Positions 1 through 10,874 of a stretch of DNA of 33,485 bases are shown in pieces. The notes below the pieces were generated by a model, which worked only from the letters and a program-made list of their open reading frames with translations, was not told where the DNA came from and ran no database searches. This stretch comes from Priapulus caudatus (taxonomy: Eukaryota; Priapulida; Priapulimorpha; Priapulimorphida; Priapulidae), in the NCBI RefSeq assembly GCF_000485595.1, contig NW_014577930.1, forward strand, positions 33,282-66,766, written 5' to 3'. The position numbers and the translations under genes were made by a program. The number at the start of each line of letters is the position of its first letter. The first letter of the stretch is position 1.

Positions 1-11
1 TAGAGAGAGAT

Positions 12-61
<50 letters not shown>

Positions 62-72
62 GAGAGAGAGAA
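1..72. repeat. (GA)n microsatellite
   Basis: Near-uninterrupted GA dinucleotides at the window edge. The matching (GA)n tract of the second copy is at about 6740-6800. Confidence 0.9.
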
Positions 73-1275
73 CAAGCTAGAATTCTAGTATCTGTAAGGC
101 AGCACAGCAGGCACAACAGCGCTATCCGTCGTCCCGCGTCGCACACAACGTGTCGTGTATTTCCTGTGTCACCGGTTATTAACTCTGCTGCCCGTAGGAA
201 TGCAAGGACGTCTGCGTCGATGACTCAACACTTCGTGGAATGACAGGTAAGCCCCCTGGTGTACAGGCGCAGTAATCAAAGTGACGCGTAACAACAAAGC
301 AGTCAACTAGCCGACCAACTCAGGGCCAAACATTGGTAGCGCTTACACGCAACGATGACATTGCAAAACACAGCACATCATATGATGAATAGCATAGCTG
401 TAGTATAACTGATCATTAAGCGGAAAGCAGTGTCTATACTGATAGTGATAGGAGGAGTAATGTGTAGACGTATAATCTTACATGTGCGGCGGTGTGTAGC
501 TCTGAGCTGTATGTAATAACTGTAATAACAGTTATTACAAATGAAAATAGTTATTATATACAGCTCAGTAGGCCACAGCGACGTAACAATGAAAGGACAA
601 AAATGGATTGCGCGTGCTTAGAACTTGTATAAAGTAACAATAGCGGCTATGACGAAATATTCTTTACTAAACATCCTATTACGTTCTTAGTTATTATAAT
701 TTTTTACATTTAGTTTTAGTCACATTTATTAATTCCTAACGTTTAGTTATTGTTAATGATTACATTTTAGTTTTATTCCTGTTCTTATATTACTGTTCAT
801 ATTTATTATTATCCTATGACCTACTCATGAGAGTAACTAATGCTATAGTCAATGTTGCATTCTACACGAGTAGTACGATGCATATAAGCATCTCATGTAA
901 GTTGTTGCTGATACTCACACAATGCTACGTGTTTTAATACTACGAGCAGAAAAACGAACGTGGGCTCGCGTAGCGTCGATCGAGCTGTTGTGTCTGGCTA
1001 CGTGATTTATGCTGGGCAATGTGATACGCAGCGCGTAGTGCTTGCTGGAGATGTGCCGGCATTTTGCAGTGGCTCGTAGCAGTTTCGAGGTTCTAGGTCG
1101 AATGAGAGGTCTAAACGTATATAAAAAAACATGAATGGATCTGGCAAAGCACACGTCTGAATTTACGAAGGTCATGGAAGTAGATTGATATTGATATCTT
1201 ATTTCAATCATCAATCCAACGGTCAGTCCGACGATCCATCCATCCATCTAGCTACTCACTATTATATATATTATA
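1..1275. repeat. Copy 1 of a ~1.3-kb duplicated segment
   Basis: This segment aligns along its whole length with about 6770-8125 in the same orientation. Shared landmarks in the same order include a (GA)n start, the string TGTCGTGTAT (near 150 and 6890), CATTTAGTTTTA (near 765 and 7585), TCGTAGCAGTTTCGAGGTTC (near 1074 and 7918) and CAATCATCAATCCAACGGTCA (near 1204 and 8047). Differences are mostly one-base insertions and deletions. Similarity ends at about 1275, in AT-rich DNA, before the BTAF1 exons. No coding sequence is recognisable in it. It is either a dispersed or segmental repeat or an assembly duplication. Confidence 0.8.
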
Positions 1276-1594
1276 TTATGTCCTACCAGAATCTTATACT
1301 ACCCTCTCACACCGTCCCACACCTATAGTGATGAAGTTAGGGGCAGGTGCTAACCTACTGTAGGTCTATGGCATAGCCACCTATCGCATCTATTTTTGAT
1401 GTTGGAGATATTGGCGATTGTTGCCATTATTTTGTGTTTTTAATTTTCTCTTCACGAATGTTGCCTGGTATGTGGCACATGTAAGATGTATTATTATGAT
1501 GAATGCTCGATGTTTTATGTGGTAATGTCGGTGCATGTTTAAGAGAAACGTGTTGTAGTTAGCTTACGATGCATTTGTTCTGTGACGCATACAG

Positions 1595-1686
1595 GCGATG
1601 GATAGAGCACATCGTATCGGTCAGAAGAAAGTTGTCAACGTCTACCGGCTCATAACTAAAGGAACCCTGGAGGAGAAGATAATGAG
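1595..1686 (+). CDS. BTAF1: BTAF1 penultimate coding exon (helicase motif VI)
   Basis: The acceptor is ACAG ending at 1594, and the exon opens in phase 0 with GCG ATG GAT (Ala-Met-Asp). It carries the arginine-finger motif DRAHRIGQ. It ends ATG AG, followed by GCAAGT, a GC donor. Joining AG to the T at 1849 gives Ser and keeps the BTAF1 frame. Confidence 0.92.
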
Positions 1687-2104
1687 GCAAGTTTTTTCAG
1701 CAGAATAATACTACCAGTAGAGCAATAACAGATTGCCATTTATGCATACTAACTAATGCTTTGTCATTCATGTACAAGATAATCGGCAACGATTTCGTTT
1801 GTGAACGAGTGAAATTGACCCGTTTTCTTTCGCGTTACTTTTTCACAGTCTTCAAAAGTTCAAGATCAACATTGCAAACACTGTCATAAGTCAGGACAAC
1901 TCAAGTCTGCTCTCCATGGCAACCGACCAGTTGTTAGACCTCTTCGCATTGGACAATGACTGGCAGGAGACGAAAGCTGACCAATCAGATGACTCGAGAC
2001 AGTCGATGAAGCAGGTTCTGGAGAACCTTGGAGATCTGTGGGACGAGAAGCAGTATGAAGAGGAGTATGACCTTGGAACCTTTATGCAGGCCTTGCACAA
2101 GTGA
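1595..2104 (+). CDS. BTAF1: BTAF1 / Mot1 (TBP-associated factor 172), C-terminal end, partial
   Basis: These are the last two coding exons of the Swi2/Snf2 ATPase that removes TATA-binding protein from DNA in the nucleus. Exons are 1595-1686 and 1849-2104. The first encodes helicase motif VI ([20 protein letters not shown], then [10 protein letters not shown]). The second encodes the conserved BTAF1 tail ([42 protein letters not shown]) and ends LHK-stop. The tail after motif VI is specific to BTAF1/Mot1 among Snf2 proteins, so the family call is firm. The intron between them (162 nt) uses a GC donor. The 5' remainder of the gene lies left of the window: the exon with the preceding helicase motif V is not in 1-1594. 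A 43-bp tandem duplication copies the stop codon just downstream. Confidence 0.93.
1687..1848 (+). other. BTAF1: GC-AG intron in BTAF1
   Basis: The donor is AG|GCAAGT at 1687-1692, perfect for U1 apart from C at position +2. The acceptor is TTTTTCACAG at 1839-1848. Protein homology on both sides fixes the junction (EEKIM-S-LQKFK), and no GT donor nearby keeps the frame. Confidence 0.88.
1849..2104 (+). CDS. BTAF1: BTAF1 terminal coding exon
   Basis: It encodes the conserved C-terminal tail after helicase motif VI and ends with TGA at 2102-2104. The sequence is rich in Asp/Glu and matches the acidic BTAF1 tail in order and length. The last 24 coding bases, the stop and 8 further bases are repeated directly downstream. 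Confidence 0.92.
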
Positions 2105-2152
2105 GATGCAGTACATTAGCACCTTTATGCAGGCCTTGCACAAGTGAGATGC
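2078..2152 (+). repeat. Tandem duplication across the BTAF1 stop codon (unit 43 bp)
   Basis: The 32 bases at 2078-2109 recur without change at 2121-2152. They include the last codons (MQALHK), TGA and GATGC. The unit is 43 bp in 1.7 copies. The second stop is in what should be 3' UTR and has no coding effect. Confidence 0.95.
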
Positions 2153-4017
2153 CATTACTTTTGCACAAATCACATCACAGGTTCCACAATGCACACTCAT
2201 CCATAGTTCCATGGTTTTCAGTATGAATCTGATAACTCAAATCATTGATATGCACACGTCGTAGTTTGACCGGCTTACATCATATTGGCGGTTCGACGAG
2301 TGATCGTACGGGACTGCGTTACATTTTTCGATGCCAATAGTTTGTAGGCAATCTCGTTCATTCTTGGAGCCGTGGTATTGTGGTCACTGCCATAGAATGC
2401 CAATGCAGTACATTGAAAGGTGGGCGTGTGACGGTCACGTGTCAGCCACGTGTCCTAATGCAGCAGCGATTGCAGCTTTTTGTAATGGTCTTCTAAGTTA
2501 TGACAAATTGTCGATAGTTGCGTCTCTTTGTTGATGTGCTAAAAGTACACAGACTACCTAGCGCACCCTCGCACAATACGTGAGTCAATAACGTACGAGC
2601 AAGCGAGGTAATACGTGGCAATACAGGGTTGCTATTTTGGCAATGCTGTCGTGGTGGCCTTTGTTTGTGTGAGCTCTTGTCTGTTGCTCGTTTTGGTTAA
2701 CGGTCATGTCAACATTTAGGCGTGCGGTCACTTGTGTGGTTTAGTGTTTGGTTGTTCGATAACACGAGGTGTAATAACAGGTATTATTGTGTGTCGATAT
2801 ATTTCTGTTTGAGTCAGTCGAAATTGATGTATAGAGGGCACGTTAACTTACGAACAAGAGAGATGGTTCTTGCCACTCGGTGGTTTCTGTTAGCTGGATC
2901 CAAGACGAAGTCGGGTGTTTTTTTTTTACTCATGAAGCTATACTGTGCAAGAAATCATACCTTCGATTCTAAGCCAAAGTGTACTTGATGTATTTAATTA
3001 TTTTTTAGCAGATGCACTGCTTAAAATACAAGCAATGATGAGGTATGGATTCATTCTAGCAACTCGATCGTACTACTTAGTATAAGTACTTTCAAGCAAA
3101 CTGGATCGTAATGTGTAGCATGCTCCACGTTCGTTTCGCGAAATCGGCATACAGATCGTGAGTCAATTTAACGTTACTTCATTTGATTTTGTATTTTCAT
3201 ACAAAAAAATTAATGGTGATTAGCTCAAGGGGATAGTGAGGCCCTGTGTGCACGCTACATGTGACTGGCAAGATGAGTGTTACGTGCATGCTGTTAGTAG
3301 GAATCTTCCATGACGAATAAACTATAGCCAGGAAATACAGTGATATGTTTCTGTATATTGTGAAATAAAGTGAAGGTTCGTAGTTTAAAACATGTTGCTT
3401 CTCCTAATGTCTGCAACTAAACGCCTTACGTTAGAGACACATTACTTTATCAAACAGAGAGACAATCTAACAGAGACAGATCAAACAATCTAAATGTATG
3501 TTTATTGGTTATGTAATTCGAAAACTGTTGCTATGCAAGGATATCGTGATACTTTAGCGACCGTATGTAACAAATTCAACTATATTTCATAGTGTTCTTG
3601 GAGTGAGGATAATTCTGACCTTTGAGTGTGTCAGTTTTGTCGGACATTTGGACACTCGCAGAATGAAGACAAATTATTCTATTGTATTTTCATCTTTTCT
3701 CTCTCACACACTTTGGGCATTTAGCAAAACTGCACATTTAAAAACACTTCATAACAGATTCTTACTTAAACTACAGAAGACCACATCATGAGAATAAAGT
3801 GGTAAAAGTTCAATGCGAACATATCACTGCCTAGATGAAATTTGTAAGGTTTGTAAAATGCCATGTAAAACTAGACAGACATGTCTACAGTACGGAGGTC
3901 CGGATGGCTATCATATCGCCTAGCTATCACATCCTGGGCAGTTGAAGAAAACCCAGTGTTAACTAGACAGAGGGCACTCACGGAGAGTGCATACCTCCGC
4001 GAGCATGTAACATGTAT
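2153..4017. other. No gene seen; BTAF1 3' flank
   Basis: Only short open frames without recognisable content or coding-like conservation. Two AATAAA hexamers on the + strand, at 3316-3321 and 3364-3369, could serve as BTAF1 poly(A) signals, but they are 1.2 kb after the stop and unproven. No tRNA or other RNA gene was recognised. Confidence 0.5.
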
Positions 4018-4180
4018 GTGCTCGCTGGTGGCGGCTGCTGACTGACTCGCCTGCTGCTGACTCGCCGCTCACTGGTGGCTGCTGCTGACTCGCCACTCGC
4101 TGACTCGACGTGCTATCGATTCGCCGCTCACTGGTGGCTGCTGCTGACTCGCCACTAGCTGACTCGACGTACTATCGATC
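4018..4180. repeat. 63-bp tandem repeat rich in GCTGACTCG
   Basis: About 2.5 copies. The block CCGCTCACTGGTGGCTGCTG followed by CTGACTCGCCACT and GACTCGACGT recurs at about 4064 and 4122, with a partial earlier copy from 4020. The open frame across it is a repeat artefact. Confidence 0.8.
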
Positions 4181-5690
4181 GCGCGGTGGCTACACACACA
4201 CACGAGACCGATTACATGACCTCCGTTGCGTGGAGGTAATAATAGTCATTGCCTCAGCCTTTAGTGAAGAATTTAATGACCATTTTGGCCACCTTACTAC
4301 AGTGCAAACGGTCGTGCATCAATTATATTGATGCTTTTTTTTTTAAAATGTCATATTCTGCCAGAATGTTTATAGCCTTATGCGCTCCTATGTTTTAGGT
4401 CGAACAGCTTTCGTTTCTGGCTCTTTGCATGTCAAAACATACCCGTCTACACGTAGTTAAAACATTTGATAACAAGTAAAAATTTATATTAGATATATAC
4501 ATATACACCTACGGCTCACACAAAGTTGCCAGCAGATGGCGTTACGTTACGGCTATTTTAAAGCGCTCAAAAACGCTTTTTCAAAAGTCTCTATGCAAGT
4601 CAAACAGGTTTGCTAAGCGCGTGAAATGCGCTCTGGCTATGGTAACACTCTACGGGGTTTGCACCCACGCCATTTCATTTTCCTTTGTCCGGATGTTTGA
4701 TCGGTTTTAATGCTCTCTAAAGGGCCTGTTTTCACGTAGAAACAACGCGCGTTGATAGGAGCCTCCTATCGTCTGCGTGCGGGACCGGCACGTTCTCACT
4801 TAGCCAACATAGAGCTTCATACGTTCCATCACTCGTGCGCGCGCCTGCTGAATTCTATAAACATTAATATATTATAAATATATATATACTATATATATGT
4901 ATATATATAATATATATATGTTCCTATGTATATATATGTTGCTCCTTTGTGTAATATATATAGTAGTGGGTTGGCGTTGGTAGCGCGGGCAGGGTTGCCT
5001 CGGCGGGCGCCGGTACGGAAGTAGACGGTATATGAGTATAACGACTGGGGTCCTGTTGTATATATAGAATATAGATATAATCCGAAAAACGGTAATGGTC
5101 TACTGTATACGAAACGATATATACAGTCTCGCATCACAGACCCCCACGGTGCTCCATCAGTCATCCGCCACTTAAGCTCGCCGGTGTTCTATCTGTGAAG
5201 CGAGGAGTGGCGCCCTACCGCCCTTATGACAGCTGACTTGAGTCCTACGCAGCGCGAGGGAGCTCAACTGAGCCTCACCGCGCGGAACGCTTCAAGCCTG
5301 CGATAGCGCTGCTACCCCGCCAGCGCAACCAACGCCATCTACAGGGCCGACTCACTTCTGTGACTAGTCACTAAGAGGCTTTAACTGGCTGCGTGGAACC
5401 CGGAAAGGTGGGATCAGGAGACTAGCATATGGAATGTCTACGCCGCATTTGATTGGCAGAAACAGCGATATGCATGCACTGGTCATGCTGCTGTCTGTGC
5501 GATGTTGAAGGTGCCATCATAAACTGCACAAAGCCCATACCATGCTGGCGAATAAGCGTCACACCGAATGTGACACATCGAGTCAATGTGAAGCGAGAGA
5601 AGAGAGAGAGAGGATACATCACTACCTTACACCTGATGCGTGTTTGGATCACGACAGTCCGGATGTATACGATGTAAGGACGCAATTGAT
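4181..5690. other. No gene seen
   Basis: It contains an AT-rich (TA)n stretch at about 4865-4965 and otherwise unique-looking sequence of mixed composition. Open frames here are short and show no recognisable domain. Confidence 0.5.
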
Positions 5691-5842
5691 GTGGTTGTGT
5701 GTGTGTGTGTGTGTGTGGTGTGTGTGAGTGTGTGTTGGTGTGTGGTGTTGGCGCGCGTGGATGCGTGCGGCGTGTGTGGTGTTGCGCGTAGCGTGCGGTG
5801 CGTGCGTGTGTGTGTGCTGCGGCGTGCGTGCATGTGTGTGTT
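5690..5842. repeat. (GT)n / GCGT-rich microsatellite
   Basis: GT dinucleotides with GTGCG interruptions. Long open frames on both strands here (His/Thr-rich or Cys/Val-rich) are by-products of the repeat. Confidence 0.9.
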
Positions 5843-6054
5843 TTACATTGGCTAGCAGTTAATGTAACATTACATCGGCAGACTGTGTTGGATATAAACA
5901 CGCATAGCAGGAAGTGAGTATGTACATTGCATAGCAGCTAGACTGTGTGTATGTTACATTGCATAGGACATAGCAAGCGATGGTAGAGTGACATGTGCGC
6001 TACTGGCAGTGATCGCTCACCACCGTACTCCGACCGATCGTCCACCGCCACCCG

Positions 6055-6308
6055 TTGTGTTTGTGTGTCCGTGTGGTGGTGTGTGTGTGTGGCTGGTGTC
6101 CGTGTTTGTGGCGTTTGTGCGCGTCGTGCTGGCTGATGTGTTGTGTGGGGGTGCATTTGTGTGGTGTTGCTGTGGTGGTGTGTGTAGTGTTGTGTTGTGT
6201 TGTTGTGCGCGCGAGCTGGAGCCGCGAGTATTGTGTGTTGTTGTGTTTGTGTGTGTGTGTGTGGTGTGTGTGTGTGGTGTGTGGTGTGTGCGCCGCCTGT
6301 GTGTGTGG
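6055..6308. repeat. (GT)n compound microsatellite
   Basis: GTGTGG/GTTGT-type repeat. The overlapping 100-200-codon frames on both strands are low-complexity shadows. Confidence 0.9.
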
Positions 6309-6469
6309 CGCCAGCCGAAGGCGTCGCCTACAGCTGAAACGGTCGTTAAGCCGCCCGCTGCAGCTCTGTTAGTTTCAATCTCATCACTAATCCACACCGG
6401 CCGCGCATCGCCAGCCCTGTCTAACCGCCTACTCGCATATACGCTCAACGAGTGATTGCGTCGACGAGC

Positions 6470-6800
6470 GCAGGGGAGAAAGATAGAAGAGAGGAGGAGC
6501 GAGCGAAGTCTGCTAACGAGTCCGAGAGAGAAGCAAGAGAGAGAGAGAGAGAGAGTCGCATGAGAGAGAGAGAGAAGAGAACAGAGGAGGAAGAAGAAAG
6601 CGCGAGACAAGACCGAGACGTGAGATAGAAAGAAAGAATAGAGGTGAGAGAGCGAGAGTCGAGACCGAGGACGTCAGAGAGAGAGAAGAGAGAGAAGAGA
6701 TAGAGAGAGGAGAGGTAGAAAGATATAGATAATAGATATGATAGTATGAAAGAGAGAGAGAGAGAGCAGAAGAGAGAGAGAGAGAGAGATAAGAGAAGAG
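6470..6800. repeat. (GA)n purine-rich tract
   Basis: Imperfect GAGAGA/GAAGA repeats lead into copy 2 of the 1.3-kb repeat. Confidence 0.9.
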
Positions 6801-8125
6801 AACAACCTACCGAATTTTAGTATGCCTGTAAGTCAGCACAGCAGCAGCACCCACGCTATCCGTCTCCCGCTCGCACATCCACACGTGTCGTGTATTCCTG
6901 TGTCATCGCGTATTTAACCCTCTGGCGTCCGCGTAGGAATGCGGCAAGACGTCCGCGCCGATGACTCATACACTTCTCGAATGACATGTCAACCCCGCCT
7001 GTATACAGAGGCGCAGTAATCAAATGCACGCGTAACCAACAAGCATCACCTAGTCTGCCAATCCGCTCTCAACATCAGCCGGCAATTGCCGACATTGTAG
7101 CCCGCTTCACCACCACCGATGACATTCCGCAAAACACCAGCAAATCATATAATGAATATGCATAGCTTATATAACTGGAAGTCATTAAGGCGAACACAGC
7201 CTGTCTATAACGATATGATCAGTATAGTAGACTATAAATCTTACATGTGTGCGGCGTGTTAGTCTCTGACTGCTACGCCCCGCCTCACCCCATCCCCAAC
7301 CCTGTAATACCACAGTGATTACAAAATCCCCAAAATAGTATTATATCAGTCTCAGTAGTCACATCCTGCGTCGTAAACAGGGAATAGGACAAAAATGATT
7401 CGCGCCTGCTGCTCTAGACACCTTGATACAGGAACAATGAGTGGCTATCGACGACATAAGACTTTTTTACTAAACATGCAGTGTCGCCGGCGGGCCGGCG
7501 GATACTTACTTAGTTTTATATAAATTTGAAATTTAGTTATCACATTATTAATTCTCTAACATCATTTAGTATTAATGATTAGCATTTAGTTTTATTCCTA
7601 TATTTAATTCCTATATACTGTTCCTGATTATTATTATCCTACCTACAATACTTCCATCCGAAGTCACCTAATGCTATACGTTAAAGTGCATTCTACAACG
7701 ATATACATGCATAACAAGCATCTCCATGTCAAGTTTATGCGATACTCCACCAACAATGCTCCACCTGCCTTAATACTAACGAGCAAAAAAACGAAACGTG
7801 GGCTCGCGTAAGCGTCGATCGAGAGCGTTGTGTCTGGGCCTACTGATTATGCTGGCAATGCCTTGAACTACGCAGCCGCGTATGCTTGCCTGAGATTTGC
7901 TGGACATTTTGCAGTACTCGTAGCAGTTTCGAGGTTCCTAGATCGAAGAGAGGTTCTAAACTAATAAAGAAAAAACATGAATGATCTGTGCATAAGCACA
8001 ACGTCGAATTTACGAAGTCATGCAAGAGATGATATTGAATCTTATTTCAATCATCAATCCAACGGTCATCTGCACGATTCCATCCATATCCATCTACTAC
8101 CACTATTATATATATATATAATATA
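6770..8125. repeat. Copy 2 of the ~1.3-kb duplicated segment
   Basis: Same-orientation counterpart of 1-1275, with many single-base indels. After about 8125 the flank is a (TA)n block and does not resemble the BTAF1 exon region that follows copy 1, so the duplicated unit ends here. No gene is recognised inside. Confidence 0.8.
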
Positions 8126-8325
8126 CTATATATATATATATATATATAATATAACAAGTCGTGTGTACGTGTGGCGTATGTGCGTGTGTATTGTCCGAAG
8201 GTAGCAAAGTGGATAGATAGGATATTGATATACATACTAACCAGGACGCCAAATAAGCGCCATAATATAATATATATATATATATATATTATATAATATA
8301 TAATATATTTTTATATCGCGTGCGT
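8105..8325. repeat. (TA)n blocks, partly self-complementary
   Basis: Two alternating TA tracts (about 8105-8155 and 8265-8312) separated by about 110 bp of mixed sequence. Confidence 0.85.
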
Positions 8326-8734
8326 CTGTCCCATTCTATTTACTATGCAGCTATTCTAGCCGAAGTGACAACTGCTTATCGTATAATGCTACTATGTATA
8401 TATAACATAAGCTCTACACTGCATATTTGATTAGTTTACGTGCTCAGCTCTCACGGAACACATCTTCTCCGCACATCATTCCTAGTATTCGCGGCTATTA
8501 TACGCAACACCGCAGAACACCCATACTGTAGCTTCGCCCGATGCCTAGACCGTAAAGAAATGTAAACTATCAGTAAGTTCTAAGCATTTCTGGAGTCGTT
8601 AAGCTAACAGACCGCGTATAAACCTATACGTTGTGGTCAATGCTTTTTCAACCCATTCATATTTATACCGGCATTACCACTCACCACTTTAGTTAAAAAG
8701 TTAATCCTTTATAATATCGCGCTCTCGAGCACAC

Positions 8735-8890
8735 TACACGGCACACCCACACACCAGCACACACACACACACACAATCCCACACACATCCTCATACACAC
8801 ACACACACACACACCCACACACCACACAACACAACCCACACACACAACCACTACACACACGCTACACCACGCACGCACGCACAGGCGAAC
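8735..8890. repeat. (CA)n microsatellite
   Basis: ACACAC repeats with CCACAC interruptions. Minus-strand Cys/Val-rich frames are artefacts. Confidence 0.9.
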
Positions 8891-8906
8891 ACACTCAACG
8901 CAGCAC

Positions 8907-9114
8907 CAATGTAAGGGATTGAGAAAGATTATAGAGTGAGCGCAACTGTTGCAACTGAAATTGAATTTCTCCGTAGTATCGTATCGCACTGACGACAGAC
9001 TCGTCATCTGTGAATCCAGCATCAGACTGGGACAGCTGCCCGCGTAACATCACGCTGTGTCCAAATGCTGATTCTAAAATAATTTCCATGTTGACGTAAC
9101 CACGTGGCGAGTTA
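8907..9114 (-). CDS. Weak candidate orphan exon (possible cytochrome P450 fragment)
   Basis: The minus-strand frame is open and, unlike its surroundings, not low-complexity. It reads through VNMEIILESAFGHSV and an acidic stretch SQSDAGFTDDESVV. The piece MEIILESAFG resembles the helix E region of P450s (..D.I..SAFG..), but the fit is short and no heme-binding or other P450 exon was found nearby. A plausible acceptor (CTCAG before 9114) exists; the donor after 8907 (TTG|GTGCTG) is poor. It could be a relic exon or chance. Confidence 0.2.
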
Positions 9115-9144
9115 CTGAGCCCACCCGCCAGCTGTGAATGCTAC

Positions 9145-9174
9145 AGGGTCCGAGAGAAAGAGAGAGAGAGAGAA

Positions 9175-9238
<64 letters not shown>
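9145..9238. repeat. (GA)n microsatellite
   Basis: GAGAGA tract with occasional AAAG interruptions. Confidence 0.95.
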
Positions 9239-9805
9239 GAGATGGGGAGAAGGGGGAGAAGGAGCAGTTACGTGCTGAAGGGTGAGAGGAGCGAGAAATA
9301 GTAGAGTTGGGTCGAGAAAAATAACGGAAATTAAGGAAAGAGAAAGGGTTAATGGAGAGAATGGAAAGAAATAGAGAAGGAAGAGTTCTCCTGTAGGAGA
9401 AAAGAGATGGAGGTTGCGTTGAAGAAGGAAGAGGAAGAACAGAATAAAGGCCAGGTCGAATTGGAAAAGTTACAGGAGGACAAAGAAAAATGAAAGGAGG
9501 AAGAACTAAAAATTAGAGGGAGAAGATGAGCAAGTTATGAAGAGAATAGGCAATACAAAAGAGGAGAAGAGGAGAGAGGAACGAGAAGATGAGCCAGGAG
9601 AAGAAGGAGCACGAGAAAGAGGAAGCAGATAGCAGGAGGAGGAAGGCGAGAAGGAGCGAGATAGAAGGAGTAAGAAATATTGGGAGAATAAAGAAAGAAG
9701 AAGAAGAGAGAGAGACAGGAGGAGGAGGAGACGAGGAGGCGAGGAATAAGGAGAGGAGGAGGAAGCGAGGAGCAGGAGGAGGAGCGAGGCAGAAGGAGAG
9801 CTAGA
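9239..9805. repeat. Purine-rich (GGA/GAA) low-complexity block
   Basis: More than 500 bp of almost pure A/G on the + strand. Glu/Arg/Lys-rich (+) and Leu/Ser-rich (-) open frames are composition artefacts. Strong purine/pyrimidine asymmetry of this length could form triplex DNA. Confidence 0.85.
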
Positions 9806-10134
9806 GGAAAGCTAACACCCCTCCCTGCAGCGATGCCGTAGCTGGCCGACTGCTCGTATAACAGCAGACGACAGCCGGGCGCGTGGCGGGACACTGCAAC
9901 CTATCAACGTGAAAGACAGTGTCACGTGGTTTCCGTCGCCAGACGACAAAAAAACTCGTGACCGCATTTAACATTTAACAGAACGGCAATTATGATTTTT
10001 TTATTCACATGCATGCACGTGTTAATTGAAAGAAGTTGAAAAATGTGACTTGTAGAATGTAACTTCAAGAATGTTTTAGAGATGTACGCACATTTATTAT
10101 CGTAGATGACGCATGAAACCGGGACCGCTTTTAT

Positions 10135-10325
10135 ACACGCACGCCTGCCCGCACGCACGCACGCACGCACTCACGCACTCACTCACGCACTCACTCACTC
10201 ACTCACCAATTCAAGCATGCACGCACGTGCGCACACATGCATGCTCCCAGTCACACACGCACGCACGAACGTATCCATGCATGCGCACGTACACGCGCAC
10301 GCACGTACACGCGCGCGCACGTGCC
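10135..10325. repeat. (ACGC)n / (ACTC)n microsatellite
   Basis: ACGCACGC, ACTCACTC and GCACGTAC runs. The alternating purine-pyrimidine core has Z-DNA potential. Confidence 0.9.
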
Positions 10326-10552
10326 ATATGTTAGTTAATAGTAAATATTTGATTATTATTCGGATTACAACGCATTCGACGTGTTGTGATAAACAGTGAT
10401 CGTGTCAGACACGGCGGGACGGGGGGAGGCACATAGTATGGCTCCCGACACACACGACAGCTGTCACTATGCTGATGTTGACATTCGTAGTACAGCGTGA
10501 CTGTGCCCGCCCGCCCCCACCAGCTAGAAAATCCCCGTCCGAAGCGTGCAGA

Positions 10553-10625
10553 TCTACTATACTATGCTATACTATGCTATGCTGTGCTATGCTATGCTAT
10601 ACTATACTACACTATATTACACTAA
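10553..10625. repeat. (CTATR)n pentanucleotide repeat
   Basis: CTATA/CTATG pentamers in tandem. Confidence 0.85.
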
Positions 10626-10874
10626 GATACATACATACGTGCCTACGCAGTAACTCTGTATGTTGTATATTGTATATGTTTATGGTAGTTTTCATCAGGT
10701 TAGAGTTAATAGAGCAGGACTCGCGCTATGGGAGTCTGCTATATGTATATAGGAGCATGCAGCGCACGCTGTCCCGTTATTAGCTAGTATCGGCTTCACT
10801 GCAGCAGCAACACAGAAAATTCACAGCAACTGTCCCAACGAGGGGACCGATGCAGGCAGCGCGGTCAGACACAG

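Noticed and set aside
915-1247. 110-codon minus-strand frame in copy 1, with a 61-codon counterpart at 7840-8025
   Set aside because: The two copies' frames are broken by indels relative to each other and show no known domain; similarity follows the DNA duplication, not coding constraint.
3220-3250. Possible tRNA A-box (TTAGCTCAAGGGGATAG)
   Set aside because: No matching B-box (GGTTCGANNCC) or acceptor stem at the right distance.
6017-6610. 197-codon frame on the minus strand
   Set aside because: Spans (GT)n and (GA)n repeats, giving His/Thr and Ser/Leu runs without recognisable structure.
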